Source: a bacterium
Lineage (GTDB): Bacteria; Zixibacteria; MSB-5A5; GN15; FEB-12
Assembly: GCA_016708025.1 (NCBI GenBank)
Contig: JADJGQ010000001.1
Span: 1-64,000 of the forward strand
Reading direction: 5' to 3'
DNA: 64,000 nt
The notes beneath the pieces were generated by a model, which was not told the origin of the DNA, ran no database searches, and saw only the letters and a program-made list of their open reading frames with translations. Shown here in pieces: positions 8,661 through 17,460 of the stretch (position 1 is the stretch's first letter; every line of letters starts with the position of its first letter). The position numbers and the translations under genes were made by a program.

Positions 8661-9357
8661 AACTCTCCCGATCCCCGCGTGGGCGCTCCCTGCTGCGATG
8701 ATCCCCAATTCGCATCAGCGTCGTCTGGGCGCAAGGCGGGGAGTACTCGCCGACAAACGGGGGGGCGCCTGCGTCCCGCCCCACCATCCAACGAGCGATG
8801 TCCCGATCAGGAGCAGGCCGCAGCAAGAGCCGTGGCGCGCCCGGTGCCGGCACAGCCTGTAGCCGCGGCGGCGCACTTGCCAGGTGGAAACCGCGCCGGT
8901 GTTGCCGGCGGTTCGCCCAACTTCGTTCCAGTCTGTGCTCTCCAGCCGTATTGCGTAGGGACTGGCAATCCCCGGTGCCAGTGGCGGGGAAAGAGCACTG
9001 TCGCGGTGACCAGAACGGCAGAGGCCCCGCGGTTCGCCATCGCCAGCACCGCCTGGCCCGGGGGGGCCAGGGCAGCCGCCAATGATGAGACAGAATCGGC
9101 CAGGTTTTCGGGGTCGCGGCCCCCCGGCCGCCAATCGCATAACCGACCCGGGGGCCGCGCGGGGCGCGCCGGAGCGGCCCAAAAGGGGGGGCCCCGGCGT
9201 CGCCGGCCAGCACCGAGCCCCGGCGGGCGGTCCGGATGGGCAGCCGGGGCGCCGCCCGCCAGGCTGGGCCCCCCAGCGCCCCCGGGGCGGCGCGCGGCGG
9301 CGACCCCCGCCCCCGGGGGGCGCCGGGCGAGGACGGGAAGGGGCGGGGGCGGGGGCA
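8560..9357. other. Anomalous G/C-homopolymer-rich block with no convincing gene
   Basis: The sequence grows steadily richer in G and C runs (e.g. CCCCGGGG and GGGGGGCC stretches), peaks at about 9150-9355, and returns abruptly to normal composition at the pilin gene. Open frames exist on both strands but consist of Pro/Arg/Gly/Ala with no conserved motif, as expected from composition alone. It may hold the degraded N-terminal part of the leftward spermidine-synthase-like gene. The rest of 8075-8560 holds only that remnant. Confidence 0.6.
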
Positions 9358-9807
9358 GTGGATAATCGCGGATTCACGCTCATCGAATTGATCATCACGA
9401 TCGTCGTGCTCGGTATACTAGCGGCGGTGGCTGTTCCATCCTATCGGGATCTTACCGTCGAAGCAAAGCGGTCCGCCTGCAAGCAGTCGCTCATGTCCAT
9501 GCGCGAGGCTGTCAATCTCTGGAGATCCAACAACATTGTGCGAAATGGAAGCGCCAGTTTCCCGCCGATCGACACTTTGCGGACGATCGACCGGGTTATG
9601 GCGCAGGCAATTCCCAAAAATCCCTTTCAGGTTGACACTAACGCACCCGATTCGATCGTCACTGGCGTGACCAAGGGTGTCATTGTGGGAATGCGCGGTG
9701 GATGGGCCTACAAAGCTTCAACTGGCGAACTCTGGGCCAACACCGGTACGACCATTGGTGCGACCGGCTGTTCAGGAGCCGTCGCGATCGGCGAAAATTC
9801 CTGGTAA
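9358..9807 (+). CDS. Type IV pilin/pseudopilin-like protein
   Basis: This is a 149-aa prepilin-like protein. A very short leader ending Arg-Gly precedes the cleavage site RG/FTLIELIITIVVLG, with the conserved Glu at mature position 5, and the hydrophobic helix continues to AVAVPSY. It should be processed by a PilD-type peptidase and assembled into a type IV pilus or type II secretion pseudopilus. The globular part has one Cys pair (residues about 42 and 139) and a GWAYKASTGELWANT strand typical of pseudopilins. I chose GTG 9358 because it gives MDNRGFTLIEL; the upstream frame is only low-complexity Pro/Gly/Arg. The G-rich stretch just before it contains GGAAGGGG, a possible ribosome site. No other pilus genes are nearby. 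Confidence 0.8.
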   Translation: MDNRGFTLIELIITIVVLGILAAVAVPSYRDLTVEAKRSACKQSLMSMREAVNLWRSNNIVRNGSASFPPIDTLRTIDRVMAQAIPKNPFQVDTNAPDSIVTGVTKGVIVGMRGGWAYKASTGELWANTGTTIGATGCSGAVAIGENSW

Positions 9808-9850
9808 GCAATCGACCCCCGAAATCTGTATCATCCGTCATAATTTTTTG

Positions 9851-9884
9851 GACGGCCCAGCGGTTCGCTAGAAACTGGGCCGTC
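9851..9884. repeat. Inverted repeat between pilin-like and dockerin-like genes
   Basis: GACGGCCCAG (9851-9860) pairs perfectly with CTGGGCCGTC (9875-9884) around a 14-nt loop. It sits between convergent genes, so termination is plausible. The T6 run lies on the 5' side of the plus strand and no U-tract follows for either direction, so a classical terminator is not shown. Confidence 0.4.
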
Positions 9885-9922
9885 GTTCCGGGGGGAACCA
9901 ATGAGGTAATGTCCCAATTCCC

Positions 9923-11419
9923 TCACGGGCAGTTGGGTATCGTTGGTCGCGGCGTGACCGTCAAATAGGCGATCAATAGCGACAAGTCTGAGAGATCTAT
10001 TCCTTCCACCGCATTGATGTTTGCCTCTTCCAGACAGGGAAGCACTGGGCGCGGCGTCATTGTCAGATAACCTATTATGAGGCTCAGATCTGAAAGGTCA
10101 ATGCCACCCTCCAGATTGACATTTCCGGTTGTCCCCTGGCAACAGCCATCACACTGATCGCCCACACCATCCCCGTCACTATCGAATTGGGTTGGGTTAA
10201 AGACATTGGGGCAATTGTCGCAGGCGGAACCGTATGAATCATGGTCAGGATCTGCCTGATCCGGGTTCACCACTGTCGGACAGTTGTCGCAGGCATTTCC
10301 AAGCAGGTCTCCATCGGTGTTCAACTGGTTGGTGTTTGCAATAGTCGGACAGTTGTCACAAAGGTTCCCGATTCCGTCATTATCCGAATCGGCCTGATCG
10401 GAATTGCCGATGAACTTGCAGTTGTCACAAGCATCGCCCACACCATCAGCGTCAACATCCGTTTGATTGCTGTTGGAGACCGTTGGACAGTTGTCGCAGA
10501 GATTTCCTTTGCCGTCATTGTCGCTGTCGGTCTGGGTCGGATTGGCGATCGTCGGGCAGTTGTCGCAGGCATCTGCTTTGGTATCTCCATCCTGATCGGG
10601 ATAGCTCAAATTAAAAGAATCGATCACGGGCGTCGATGGCCGCGTGAATCCGTTCACTATGCCTGTTGCCGTGACCTTCCAGTAATACTTTCCAAGAGGC
10701 AGGATCTGAAATCGGTAGCTGGTATCAACCAGGGACGAAACCGTTGTCACGTTGTGTACCTGCCATGACGGATCCTTGGTATACTGCAGCGTGTACCGGA
10801 CCTGTTCTCCGGAGTAGACTGATCGAGATCGCTGCCACCGCACCGTCACGCTGTCGAGCCCGCACCCGATGCCTGAAACTCCCTCGCCATTCAGCGGATA
10901 GCGCAATTCGAACGGAACGGGAGGATAATTCAGAAATAGCAGGGCGCCAAAGGCACTGCTGGCAAACGGGACATTATCCACATCGCGTGTCTCATGATCT
11001 AGAATCGCAAGGTCTACTCGTCCGGTGTCAAGGACGAGCAGATTGATATAGGCCAGCGTTCCCGGCCCATCCGCGGATTTCAGGTAACCGAGGATCAATC
11101 CCTCGATCACCAGAATCGAATCATTATTCTCGAGCCGTTTGTTAAAAACGGTCTGCCCTTGAGTTTGAAAGAGAGGCCCTTCGGTGATCCCAAGCGTATC
11201 GAGCTTTCCCGGAGCGAGCTGGATACGGACAGAGAACAGTTTCAGGTCCTGTGTAGCTGCGTCGACCCGAAGTTCCAGATGGACCGTGTCGCCGATCGGA
11301 TCGACCAGCTTCACGGAATCAGGACTCAGGAATATTGACGCGCCCGAAACCGTCGACACCAGCGAGCAAAGACAGAGTGCCGCGACGATCATCGGAAGAG
11401 AAAGGGGACGGCTAATCAT
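9923..11419 (-). CDS. Secreted cohesin-like / thrombospondin-3 / dockerin-like protein
   Basis: This is a 498-aa exported multidomain protein. ATG 11419 is chosen because GGAGGA lies 4 nt upstream and a signal peptide follows (LPMIVAALCLCSLVSTVSGA). Residues about 27-150 have the strand pattern of cohesin-like domains (VHLELRVDAATQDLKLFSVRIQL ... GTLAYINLLVLD, quoted in pieces). A fibronectin-III-like section follows (SVTVRWQRS ... YYWKVTATG). Six contiguous 23-residue thrombospondin type 3 units (CDNCPT-x-NPTQ-x-DSDNDG) bind calcium. The end is the local dockerin-like module (CCQGTTGNVN, DLSDLSLIIGYL, ANINAVEGIDLSDLSLLIAYL). Having both cohesin-like and dockerin-like parts in one chain is notable. 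It may act as a linker in a surface complex, which is inference. Confidence 0.8.
   Translation of the reverse strand: MISRPLSLPMIVAALCLCSLVSTVSGASIFLSPDSVKLVDPIGDTVHLELRVDAATQDLKLFSVRIQLAPGKLDTLGITEGPLFQTQGQTVFNKRLENNDSILVIEGLILGYLKSADGPGTLAYINLLVLDTGRVDLAILDHETRDVDNVPFASSAFGALLFLNYPPVPFELRYPLNGEGVSGIGCGLDSVTVRWQRSRSVYSGEQVRYTLQYTKDPSWQVHNVTTVSSLVDTSYRFQILPLGKYYWKVTATGIVNGFTRPSTPVIDSFNLSYPDQDGDTKADACDNCPTIANPTQTDSDNDGKGNLCDNCPTVSNSNQTDVDADGVGDACDNCKFIGNSDQADSDNDGIGNLCDNCPTIANTNQLNTDGDLLGNACDNCPTVVNPDQADPDHDSYGSACDNCPNVFNPTQFDSDGDGVGDQCDGCCQGTTGNVNLEGGIDLSDLSLIIGYLTMTPRPVLPCLEEANINAVEGIDLSDLSLLIAYLTVTPRPTIPNCP
10155..10575 (-). repeat. Tandem 69-bp coding repeat (thrombospondin type 3 units)
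   Basis: Six head-to-tail units of 69 bp encode 23-residue Asp/Cys-rich calcium-binding repeats beginning CDNCP. The units diverge mostly at silent or tolerated positions, so this is protein repeat expansion, not a CRISPR or satellite. Confidence 0.8.
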
Positions 11420-11460
11420 GGTTCCTCCATACTGCATTCTATGAAATACCTCATTCATAC

Positions 11461-11493
11461 GGAGAGGGGTGGTTAGACCCCTCTCCGGTTTTT
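11461..11493. repeat. Inverted repeat between two leftward secreted-protein genes
   Basis: GGAGAGGGG (11461-11469) pairs with CCCCTCTCC (11478-11486), and a T5 run follows on the plus strand. Both neighbours run leftward, and in that direction an A-run precedes the stem and no U-tract follows. It may attenuate or stabilise the transcript end of the upstream gene rather than act as a standard terminator. Confidence 0.45.
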
Positions 11494-11512
11494 CCCTTTA
11501 CCCGGGAGTGCG

Positions 11513-14500
11513 TTACTTGATAAGGACCATCTTCTTGGTGTCCTCAAAGCGTCCGGCAGTCACCTTGTAGAGGTAAATGCCCGAGCTCTGATCAGTCGCA
11601 TCCCAATCGACCCGGACGAATCCAGCTTCGGCGAAGCCGCTGAAGGATTTCACTTCCTGACCGAGGACGTTGTAGATCGTCAGCGTATATTCGCTGGCAA
11701 CCGGCAGCGCCAACTCGATCGAGGTGGTCGGGTTGAACGGGTTCGGGTAGTTCTGCGACAGAGCAAAGGCCGTCGGCAGCGTGCCATTGACGATGCGGTT
11801 GAATGTCAGGCTCGCCTGGAAGTCCTTGTTCTCTCTGTCACGGAAGGTCAGTTCCAGTTCCTCAAGATTCACGTCACCGGTCTTTAAGGCCTTGATCGTG
11901 ACCGTGAAGAACTGATCACTGGTGTAAGTGACGTTACGGCCGAGTACCGTACCACTGACATCGATCTTGGTCGACTTCGGGTTGCTGTAGAAGAACGACT
12001 CGTTGACGCCTTCATAGGCTGAACCGGCATCAATCCGGACAACCTCAAAGGCATCATTGTTGAGACCAAGAGTGACATGGAACGCTTTGACCGCTTCGTA
12101 CTGGTCGATCTTGAACGGAACGACGAATTCATCACCGATCTTCACGCGGTCGGGGATATCCGCGACCACCGCGAGCGGGCCGGCTTTCAGCTTGCCGACT
12201 TCACGCGTATCGGTCGGCTGCGCGGGCGCGCTGCCGGAACAGAGATATTCGTCGTAGTTCAGGGCGAAGATCACGAGATCTTCAAAATCAACCGCCAGAT
12301 CCGGCATCGGATAGCCGGTCGTCGACATGTCGCTGGTCGGGGCGATATCCAGATACATGTTGAAGTTCGGGTCGGTTGAGATCGAATTATAAGCCACGGC
12401 CAGTTCGCCGAACTCATCGCCGAAGTCAATGCAACCATCCGGAGTCGGCTCGAAGTCGCCCAGGATATAGTTGGTCGCAGTAACATCGATGTTCGGAGAG
12501 AGCGAATAGAGACCGTGTTTGCTCAACGTCCAGATCGAGAAGGAATAGATATCCGGCTGCGGACCGTCAAACACGTACTGGAGACCAGTGACGGTATCGG
12601 TCGCGAGGATACCTTCCAGCAGGCGATCCAGCGGATGAGGCGGAATCGGATCATCATAGGTCGGATACTGGTTCTGGAAGTTGAACTTGATGATGTACTT
12701 CTGGGCGTCGGTTACGGCACCCCACTCCAGCAGACAGCTCGCCAATGGCGTGCCAGTGGCAGTTCCAGCCGCAGGAGGATTGGGATTGACGTTCGAGTAA
12801 TCAACGACATGAGTAAACGGACCAGCCACGTTGTTGGCAGCGTCGCGGAACCAATACTGAAGCGTACGAGGTCCGGGACCGCCGGCAACCAATGCGTTCA
12901 GCGCAAATGGGCTGGCAACCGGAATATATCCCGTATTGCCGCTGCCGTCACTATTGCGGATTCGCATGTAGGTCACATCACCGTCCCACGTCAGGTGAGC
13001 GGTATTGCCGGTCAGCGCGTCTGTGTAGTCTATCGCCGCAAGCGGGTTAGCCGACGTTACATAGAAAGTGCCCGCCGAAGGTATCGTCGCATCAAGATTG
13101 ATGACTACCGATGCTGCCGCAATGTTGCCGGCACCGTCGACCACTTCGAGATTTACTGTCTTCGGACCATCGCCCGCTGACAGCACAAAACTCGGAGCGG
13201 GATTGAACGGGATCCACGGGACGCCCGTCAACGAGCCTTCACCAAGACGCATCTGCCAGACAATGCAGTTGTCGGTTGCGCTGATCGCCAGTGCTACCGT
13301 CGGATTGTTGGTCAGTGTCGGGCCCGTGAACGAAGCGATCACAGGATTGACGAAATCAAAATAGATGTTATAGCTCAGAACCGCGGACTCCACTCCAGCG
13401 CAGGTCACAGCTTTCACCGCGATCGCGTTCGCAGCGCACTCGGTGCCGGTTCCGGCATACGTGTAGCCAAGCGTGAACGGATCGGTCGGGATGATCGCAT
13501 ACTGCGTGCTGGTGGCGAAGCCGTCTTCGGAAACCTTCACCGCAACAACATCGGCGCTCAGACCGGTCATCAGCAGGCCAACTGACTTGCTGTTCGACCA
13601 CTGTGGCCATGTCGGGTCGGGAGTTGCCGTCGCGGCCATATCGAGAACTGTCAGGCTCGTCAGTGCTGGCACCGCAGCTTTAACTTCGATGCTGTCGACC
13701 TTGGCCGTGCTGATGTTTCCGATATCATCGACGATGCGGATGTAGAGGTATTTCACTCCATCCGGAGCCGCCGGTACTGAACCGTTCGTGGAGTCCGGAG
13801 AAGTCACACCAACGAGACTCTTCCAGGTTCCCCAGGTGGTGCCATCATAGGACCACTCTAAGGACACGGCATCGGTGCCGGTCCACGCATAGTGCCCCTT
13901 GATCTGACCATCATTGGTGCAGACAAAACCGGACAGATCGACCATGTCGTATGACGTGATCGTCACCGGTGTCTGGTCGAGAGTGATACCGTCGGACAGC
14001 ACGTTGCTGATGTTCCCCGCGCTGTCGCGAGACGCCAGATAAACGGTCTTCATGCCGTCGCCGGCGGAGAGGGCAAAGGCGAGAGGCGGACCAACTGAGT
14101 TCGGAACCCAACCGGCGGTTCCACAAACCAGGTCGCCCGGGTTTTCGGAAGCTTTCCGCTCGCCCATGTTTGCGCCACCCAGTCCGAGATCAGACCATGC
14201 GAGCGCAACATTGACATTGTTGGTTTTGGCCGCCGCGGCATTGATAACCAGCGGACCGACTGCCACTGGTGCGACATTGTCCAGGATGATCGAATTGGAC
14301 GCGGTCCAATCGACTCTGTTGTTGTACTTGTCGTACAACCGGGCCCAGACAGTGTGTGCACCGTTAACACCGGTCATCACGAAGTCTTTCGTAGCGACAA
14401 ATGCTTCGGTCGGCTGATCGCCCGACTCCGATCGCATCATGGTAACAGGATCGCCGGTAGCGGTGATCGCCATGGTGACGGTCGGATCGTTCGTCCAGCG

Positions 14501-16297
14501 GCTATTATCCAGCGCGCAACCATCCTTGTCGGATATCGCGACGGCGGTAATGACCGGAGCGGTTCTGTCGATTGTGAAGTTATACGTGATCACATTGGAG
14601 ATCAATCCGGCAGCATCAACGACACGCAACGCCAGATTGTTTGCACCGGCCGGCAGACCCGCCACACCACCCGCATACATTGACGGGCTGGTATAGGAGA
14701 TGCCAGTGAGGCCCGGGATCCAGGTTCCCCATGGTGCGCCATTGTACGAATACTCGATCCGATTGAGATCGTAGTTATCCGTCGCCGACATGATCATATC
14801 CAGTTTCACAAACGGTCCAGGGCCCGCCACAGAACCGTCGGAATAAACGTCATCGCCGGCAGGATTGCTGGCAATGGCTGAGACCAGCACAGGAGCGACA
14901 TTGTCGACCAGGGTGAAGGTTGTGGTCGCGGTCGTGTGCGGGACTGGAGTGTTGGCAGGATCACGGAAATCGGCTCCCGTGAAGCTGATCGCCGACGAAA
15001 CATTGGCACCGATTACTTCGAACTGCGCAAACCCAAGACGCCCGCCATCAATACCGGGGACGGTAAAGTTCGCGGCCGCAAAGGTAAGCGAGTTGGAGGT
15101 TTCGCTGATGCCGGTATAGAGGGCCGGCGGCGCCGGGCCAAGATACGCCTCATCATAATCAGCCGAACCAGCCACATAGGCCAGCTTCGTGTCATCCCAA
15201 TTGACGACAAAATTGTAGGCGGCCATCATCTGGCTGTCCAGGCTGGCACATGCCGTCATGGTCCAGTTTAAATCCACATTGATGATGTCGCCCAGATTGT
15301 AGCTGGAGCCGGAGGCTACCGCTGAAAGTAGATACTTCATCGGTGCCGCGTCGGTTACTGCCCCTGGTACCATGGTGTAAACATTATCGCTGTAGAAGTT
15401 GTTATTCCACCAGTTGCCCAGTACTCCATCGTCGTATCCCTGGCTTGCGCCAGTGTTACCGATCAGGCAGTTATTGAGGATCCAGTTCTGGAAGGTCGAC
15501 GCTTGTGCGACGATACCATAGGAGCCGGACTGATAGACCAGGTTGTTCAGAACCTGGCACTGACCAGCGGCGTTGAGCCAGATACCATAATTGGCCGCCG
15601 ACTCAACTTTGCAATTGGTCACGAAGGTCGTCAGGCTTCCGCCATCCACGTAGATGCCGTAGTTACCATCGACGATATTGATCTTATCGATCAACCCCGC
15701 CGTGAAATTGGCGACAGCCACGCCATAACCGCAGTCGGTCATGTCGATCATCTGGATCTTTGAGTTATTGCTCACATTCGCCAGGACACCATAGTCGAGG
15801 GTCGAAAGGACCAGGTTCTGGACCATGATGCCGTTGGCGTTGCTGATATTCACGCCAACACCACTGGCACCCTCGATGATCATGTCATCAACAACCACAT
15901 TGTCGCCAATGACCGTCACACCCGTTCCCTTGTAGCCGACCAGCTTGATGCCGGATAGCTTCTGGTCCAGGCCGAGAGTGATGAAATTGAATGTCCCGGT
16001 TTGTGACGTAAAGACTATGTCTCCCGGGGTCGCATCCGGATCACCATAAATCTCGTCGATCTTCGTCGGATTCGGCGTCAGATTGACATCGTTATAGTTA
16101 CCGGCCATAATGACGATCTTGTGCGGGCCACCCGCGTAGGTCTGCGCAGTCGCAATGGCTGCGGAGAGCGACGGATAGGTGGTCAGCGGGTTGCCATCGT
16201 CATCCACGACAAAGGTCGTATACTGGGCCATGGCAGGAGCTGCGGCCAGACATACCACCGTTATCGCCAAAAGAAGCATTAGGAAATTTCTAGACAT
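11513..16297 (-). CDS. 1594-aa secreted beta-helix/cohesin-like protein with T9SS-like sorting domain
   Basis: This is a very large exported protein. ATG 16297 has GGAGGA 6 nt upstream and a clear signal peptide (FLMLLLAITVVCLAAAPAMAQ). Residues about 25-290 are right-handed beta-helix repeats (VLSTLDYGVLANVSNNSKI type). A cohesin-like domain spans roughly 320-465. About six Ig/bacterial surface repeats with VDDMGNIS- or DAAGLIS-like motifs follow. A dockerin/EF-hand-like stretch comes next (GDFEPTPDGCIDFGDEFGEL ... DFEDLVIFALNY), then a second cohesin-like domain (IGDEFVVPFKIDQYEAVKAF). The last 80 residues match a Por/type IX C-terminal signal (LSQNYPNPFNPTTSIE ... VYNVLGQEV-like, SSGIYLYKVTAG). 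It is probably surface-exposed or shed. The frame is intact throughout. The ligand is unknown. Confidence 0.82.
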   Translation of the reverse strand: MSRNFLMLLLAITVVCLAAAPAMAQYTTFVVDDDGNPLTTYPSLSAAIATAQTYAGGPHKIVIMAGNYNDVNLTPNPTKIDEIYGDPDATPGDIVFTSQTGTFNFITLGLDQKLSGIKLVGYKGTGVTVIGDNVVVDDMIIEGASGVGVNISNANGIMVQNLVLSTLDYGVLANVSNNSKIQMIDMTDCGYGVAVANFTAGLIDKINIVDGNYGIYVDGGSLTTFVTNCKVESAANYGIWLNAAGQCQVLNNLVYQSGSYGIVAQASTFQNWILNNCLIGNTGASQGYDDGVLGNWWNNNFYSDNVYTMVPGAVTDAAPMKYLLSAVASGSSYNLGDIINVDLNWTMTACASLDSQMMAAYNFVVNWDDTKLAYVAGSADYDEAYLGPAPPALYTGISETSNSLTFAAANFTVPGIDGGRLGFAQFEVIGANVSSAISFTGADFRDPANTPVPHTTATTTFTLVDNVAPVLVSAIASNPAGDDVYSDGSVAGPGPFVKLDMIMSATDNYDLNRIEYSYNGAPWGTWIPGLTGISYTSPSMYAGGVAGLPAGANNLALRVVDAAGLISNVITYNFTIDRTAPVITAVAISDKDGCALDNSRWTNDPTVTMAITATGDPVTMMRSESGDQPTEAFVATKDFVMTGVNGAHTVWARLYDKYNNRVDWTASNSIILDNVAPVAVGPLVINAAAAKTNNVNVALAWSDLGLGGANMGERKASENPGDLVCGTAGWVPNSVGPPLAFALSAGDGMKTVYLASRDSAGNISNVLSDGITLDQTPVTITSYDMVDLSGFVCTNDGQIKGHYAWTGTDAVSLEWSYDGTTWGTWKSLVGVTSPDSTNGSVPAAPDGVKYLYIRIVDDIGNISTAKVDSIEVKAAVPALTSLTVLDMAATATPDPTWPQWSNSKSVGLLMTGLSADVVAVKVSEDGFATSTQYAIIPTDPFTLGYTYAGTGTECAANAIAVKAVTCAGVESAVLSYNIYFDFVNPVIASFTGPTLTNNPTVALAISATDNCIVWQMRLGEGSLTGVPWIPFNPAPSFVLSAGDGPKTVNLEVVDGAGNIAAASVVINLDATIPSAGTFYVTSANPLAAIDYTDALTGNTAHLTWDGDVTYMRIRNSDGSGNTGYIPVASPFALNALVAGGPGPRTLQYWFRDAANNVAGPFTHVVDYSNVNPNPPAAGTATGTPLASCLLEWGAVTDAQKYIIKFNFQNQYPTYDDPIPPHPLDRLLEGILATDTVTGLQYVFDGPQPDIYSFSIWTLSKHGLYSLSPNIDVTATNYILGDFEPTPDGCIDFGDEFGELAVAYNSISTDPNFNMYLDIAPTSDMSTTGYPMPDLAVDFEDLVIFALNYDEYLCSGSAPAQPTDTREVGKLKAGPLAVVADIPDRVKIGDEFVVPFKIDQYEAVKAFHVTLGLNNDAFEVVRIDAGSAYEGVNESFFYSNPKSTKIDVSGTVLGRNVTYTSDQFFTVTIKALKTGDVNLEELELTFRDRENKDFQASLTFNRIVNGTLPTAFALSQNYPNPFNPTTSIELALPVASEYTLTIYNVLGQEVKSFSGFAEAGFVRVDWDATDQSSGIYLYKVTAGRFEDTKKMVLIK

Positions 16298-17460
16298 GTT
16301 GTTCCTCCGAAATATTCCTTCTCGTACGGCCAGGTACAGGCGTACCTCATCCTCGCCCATTTCTCAGGGATTTCATGAGAGCCACATCGCGTGCGGCGAT
16401 GATTGGTCGATTGTTGAGTTGCCTTTAGATCGTTGAAGGAGGAAGCGTAGACTCGGCCATGGCGATACAGCCGTACAAGTTACTCTTGTATAACGGAGAC
16501 AGTCCCGCTATATTGCGACGCTGCCGGGTGAGGAGCCCAAGACTAGCAGTACCCAGGTTAGCCTTACGGTGCCTTCTTACCTGGCGGCACTTATTGAACC
16601 CCGCCGGCAGTCCGTCGCGAATCCCTTTTTCTGTGAGCTTACCGCTTTCGTCCTCAGCGTGCAGCCAATGCTGCGCATGAAAAGGGTCGACAATCGATCA
16701 CAAGGTCGTTGTGATGTTTGTCCGATGCTGCTTTTCCCTCCGAAACTTCGAGCCACGATGTTGTCAGGTTCGAAGCGTGCAGCCGCACGTCCCCTCAATC
16801 TCATGCCGGAAACCGGCCAAGCTTGCGCACCGGGCTACATCAAGCCCGATCTGCAAACTCACTTCAATTGAGCATGCGACCGCACCGCTGTAGAACCTTA
16901 ATCCATGGAAGATGTTAGGAGGCAGCTTACTGCCAAGGAGTAACGTGAGAGTCGGCGAGAGGCTCTTATTGGTTCCCTTGGAAGAGACCTTCTAACAAAT
17001 TTGCCGCGACTTCCGTCTGTCGCCGCAGTACCCAGTCAATTTGTTAATTGTTCTTCCAGTTCCCGATAAGTGCTGTGTGCGTTCGGTCCCCCTGAAAAAC
17101 TTCCAACCCCAAAAAATGTCGTCGCGTGACCGAAACGTACATGCGATTATCGACGCCAGCATAATAGACTGCAGGAGCCACATTGTCAAGGGGTTTCTGT
17201 TAGTTCTTCCGCAATTCTTGATTAGATTTACACTTCTCATCTCATTTGCAGAAGAGCGGGAGATCGAAAATTCGCGTTAGGTATTTTTTACCTTCAGTAG
17301 AGACCGTCGTGTTTGGTGAAAAGTACCTTCAATTGAATTGCAGATCGAATGCGAGCGCACATATCTATGATGCGCAGCGTAACTCGACAAAGGTCGTTGC
17401 AAAACGATCGCGAGTAGAAGCTTACTGCGTGCTGCCTGCATCAAGAATATCGCTGTGTCG
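16298..17460. other. 1.16-kb intergenic region with possible structured RNA elements
   Basis: I see no convincing protein gene here: open frames are short, with atypical composition and no ribosome sites. On the left is a 6-bp hairpin TACAAG-TTACT-CTTGTA (16474-16490), in the 5' leader of the leftward 1594-aa protein gene. At 16914-16996 a 9-bp near-perfect pairing (GTTAGGAGG with CCTTCTAAC) encloses CCAAGG/CCTTGG (16933-16938 with 16976-16981) and a GGCAG-CTTA-CTGCC hairpin. That is suggestive of RNA structure but without a clear promoter or terminator. The remainder holds nothing I can name. Confidence 0.35.

Noticed and set aside
8545..9398. Several long overlapping ORFs on both strands in the GC-rich block
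   Set aside because: They encode Pro/Arg/Gly/Ala-rich text without motifs. Such ORFs arise because stop codons are rare in GC-rich sequence.
9851..9884. Standard intrinsic terminator for the pilin gene
   Set aside because: The stem is good, but the T-run is on the wrong side for both directions, so I list it only as an inverted repeat.
10155..10575. CRISPR-like array
   Set aside because: The regular 69-bp repetition is in frame and encodes thrombospondin type 3 units. There are no unrelated spacers between identical repeats.
16298..16560. c-di-GMP (GEMM) riboswitch in the leader of the 1594-aa protein gene
   Set aside because: GCGTCGCAATATAGC loosely recalls GACGCAAAGC, but the GGCAAACC element and the expected spacing are absent.
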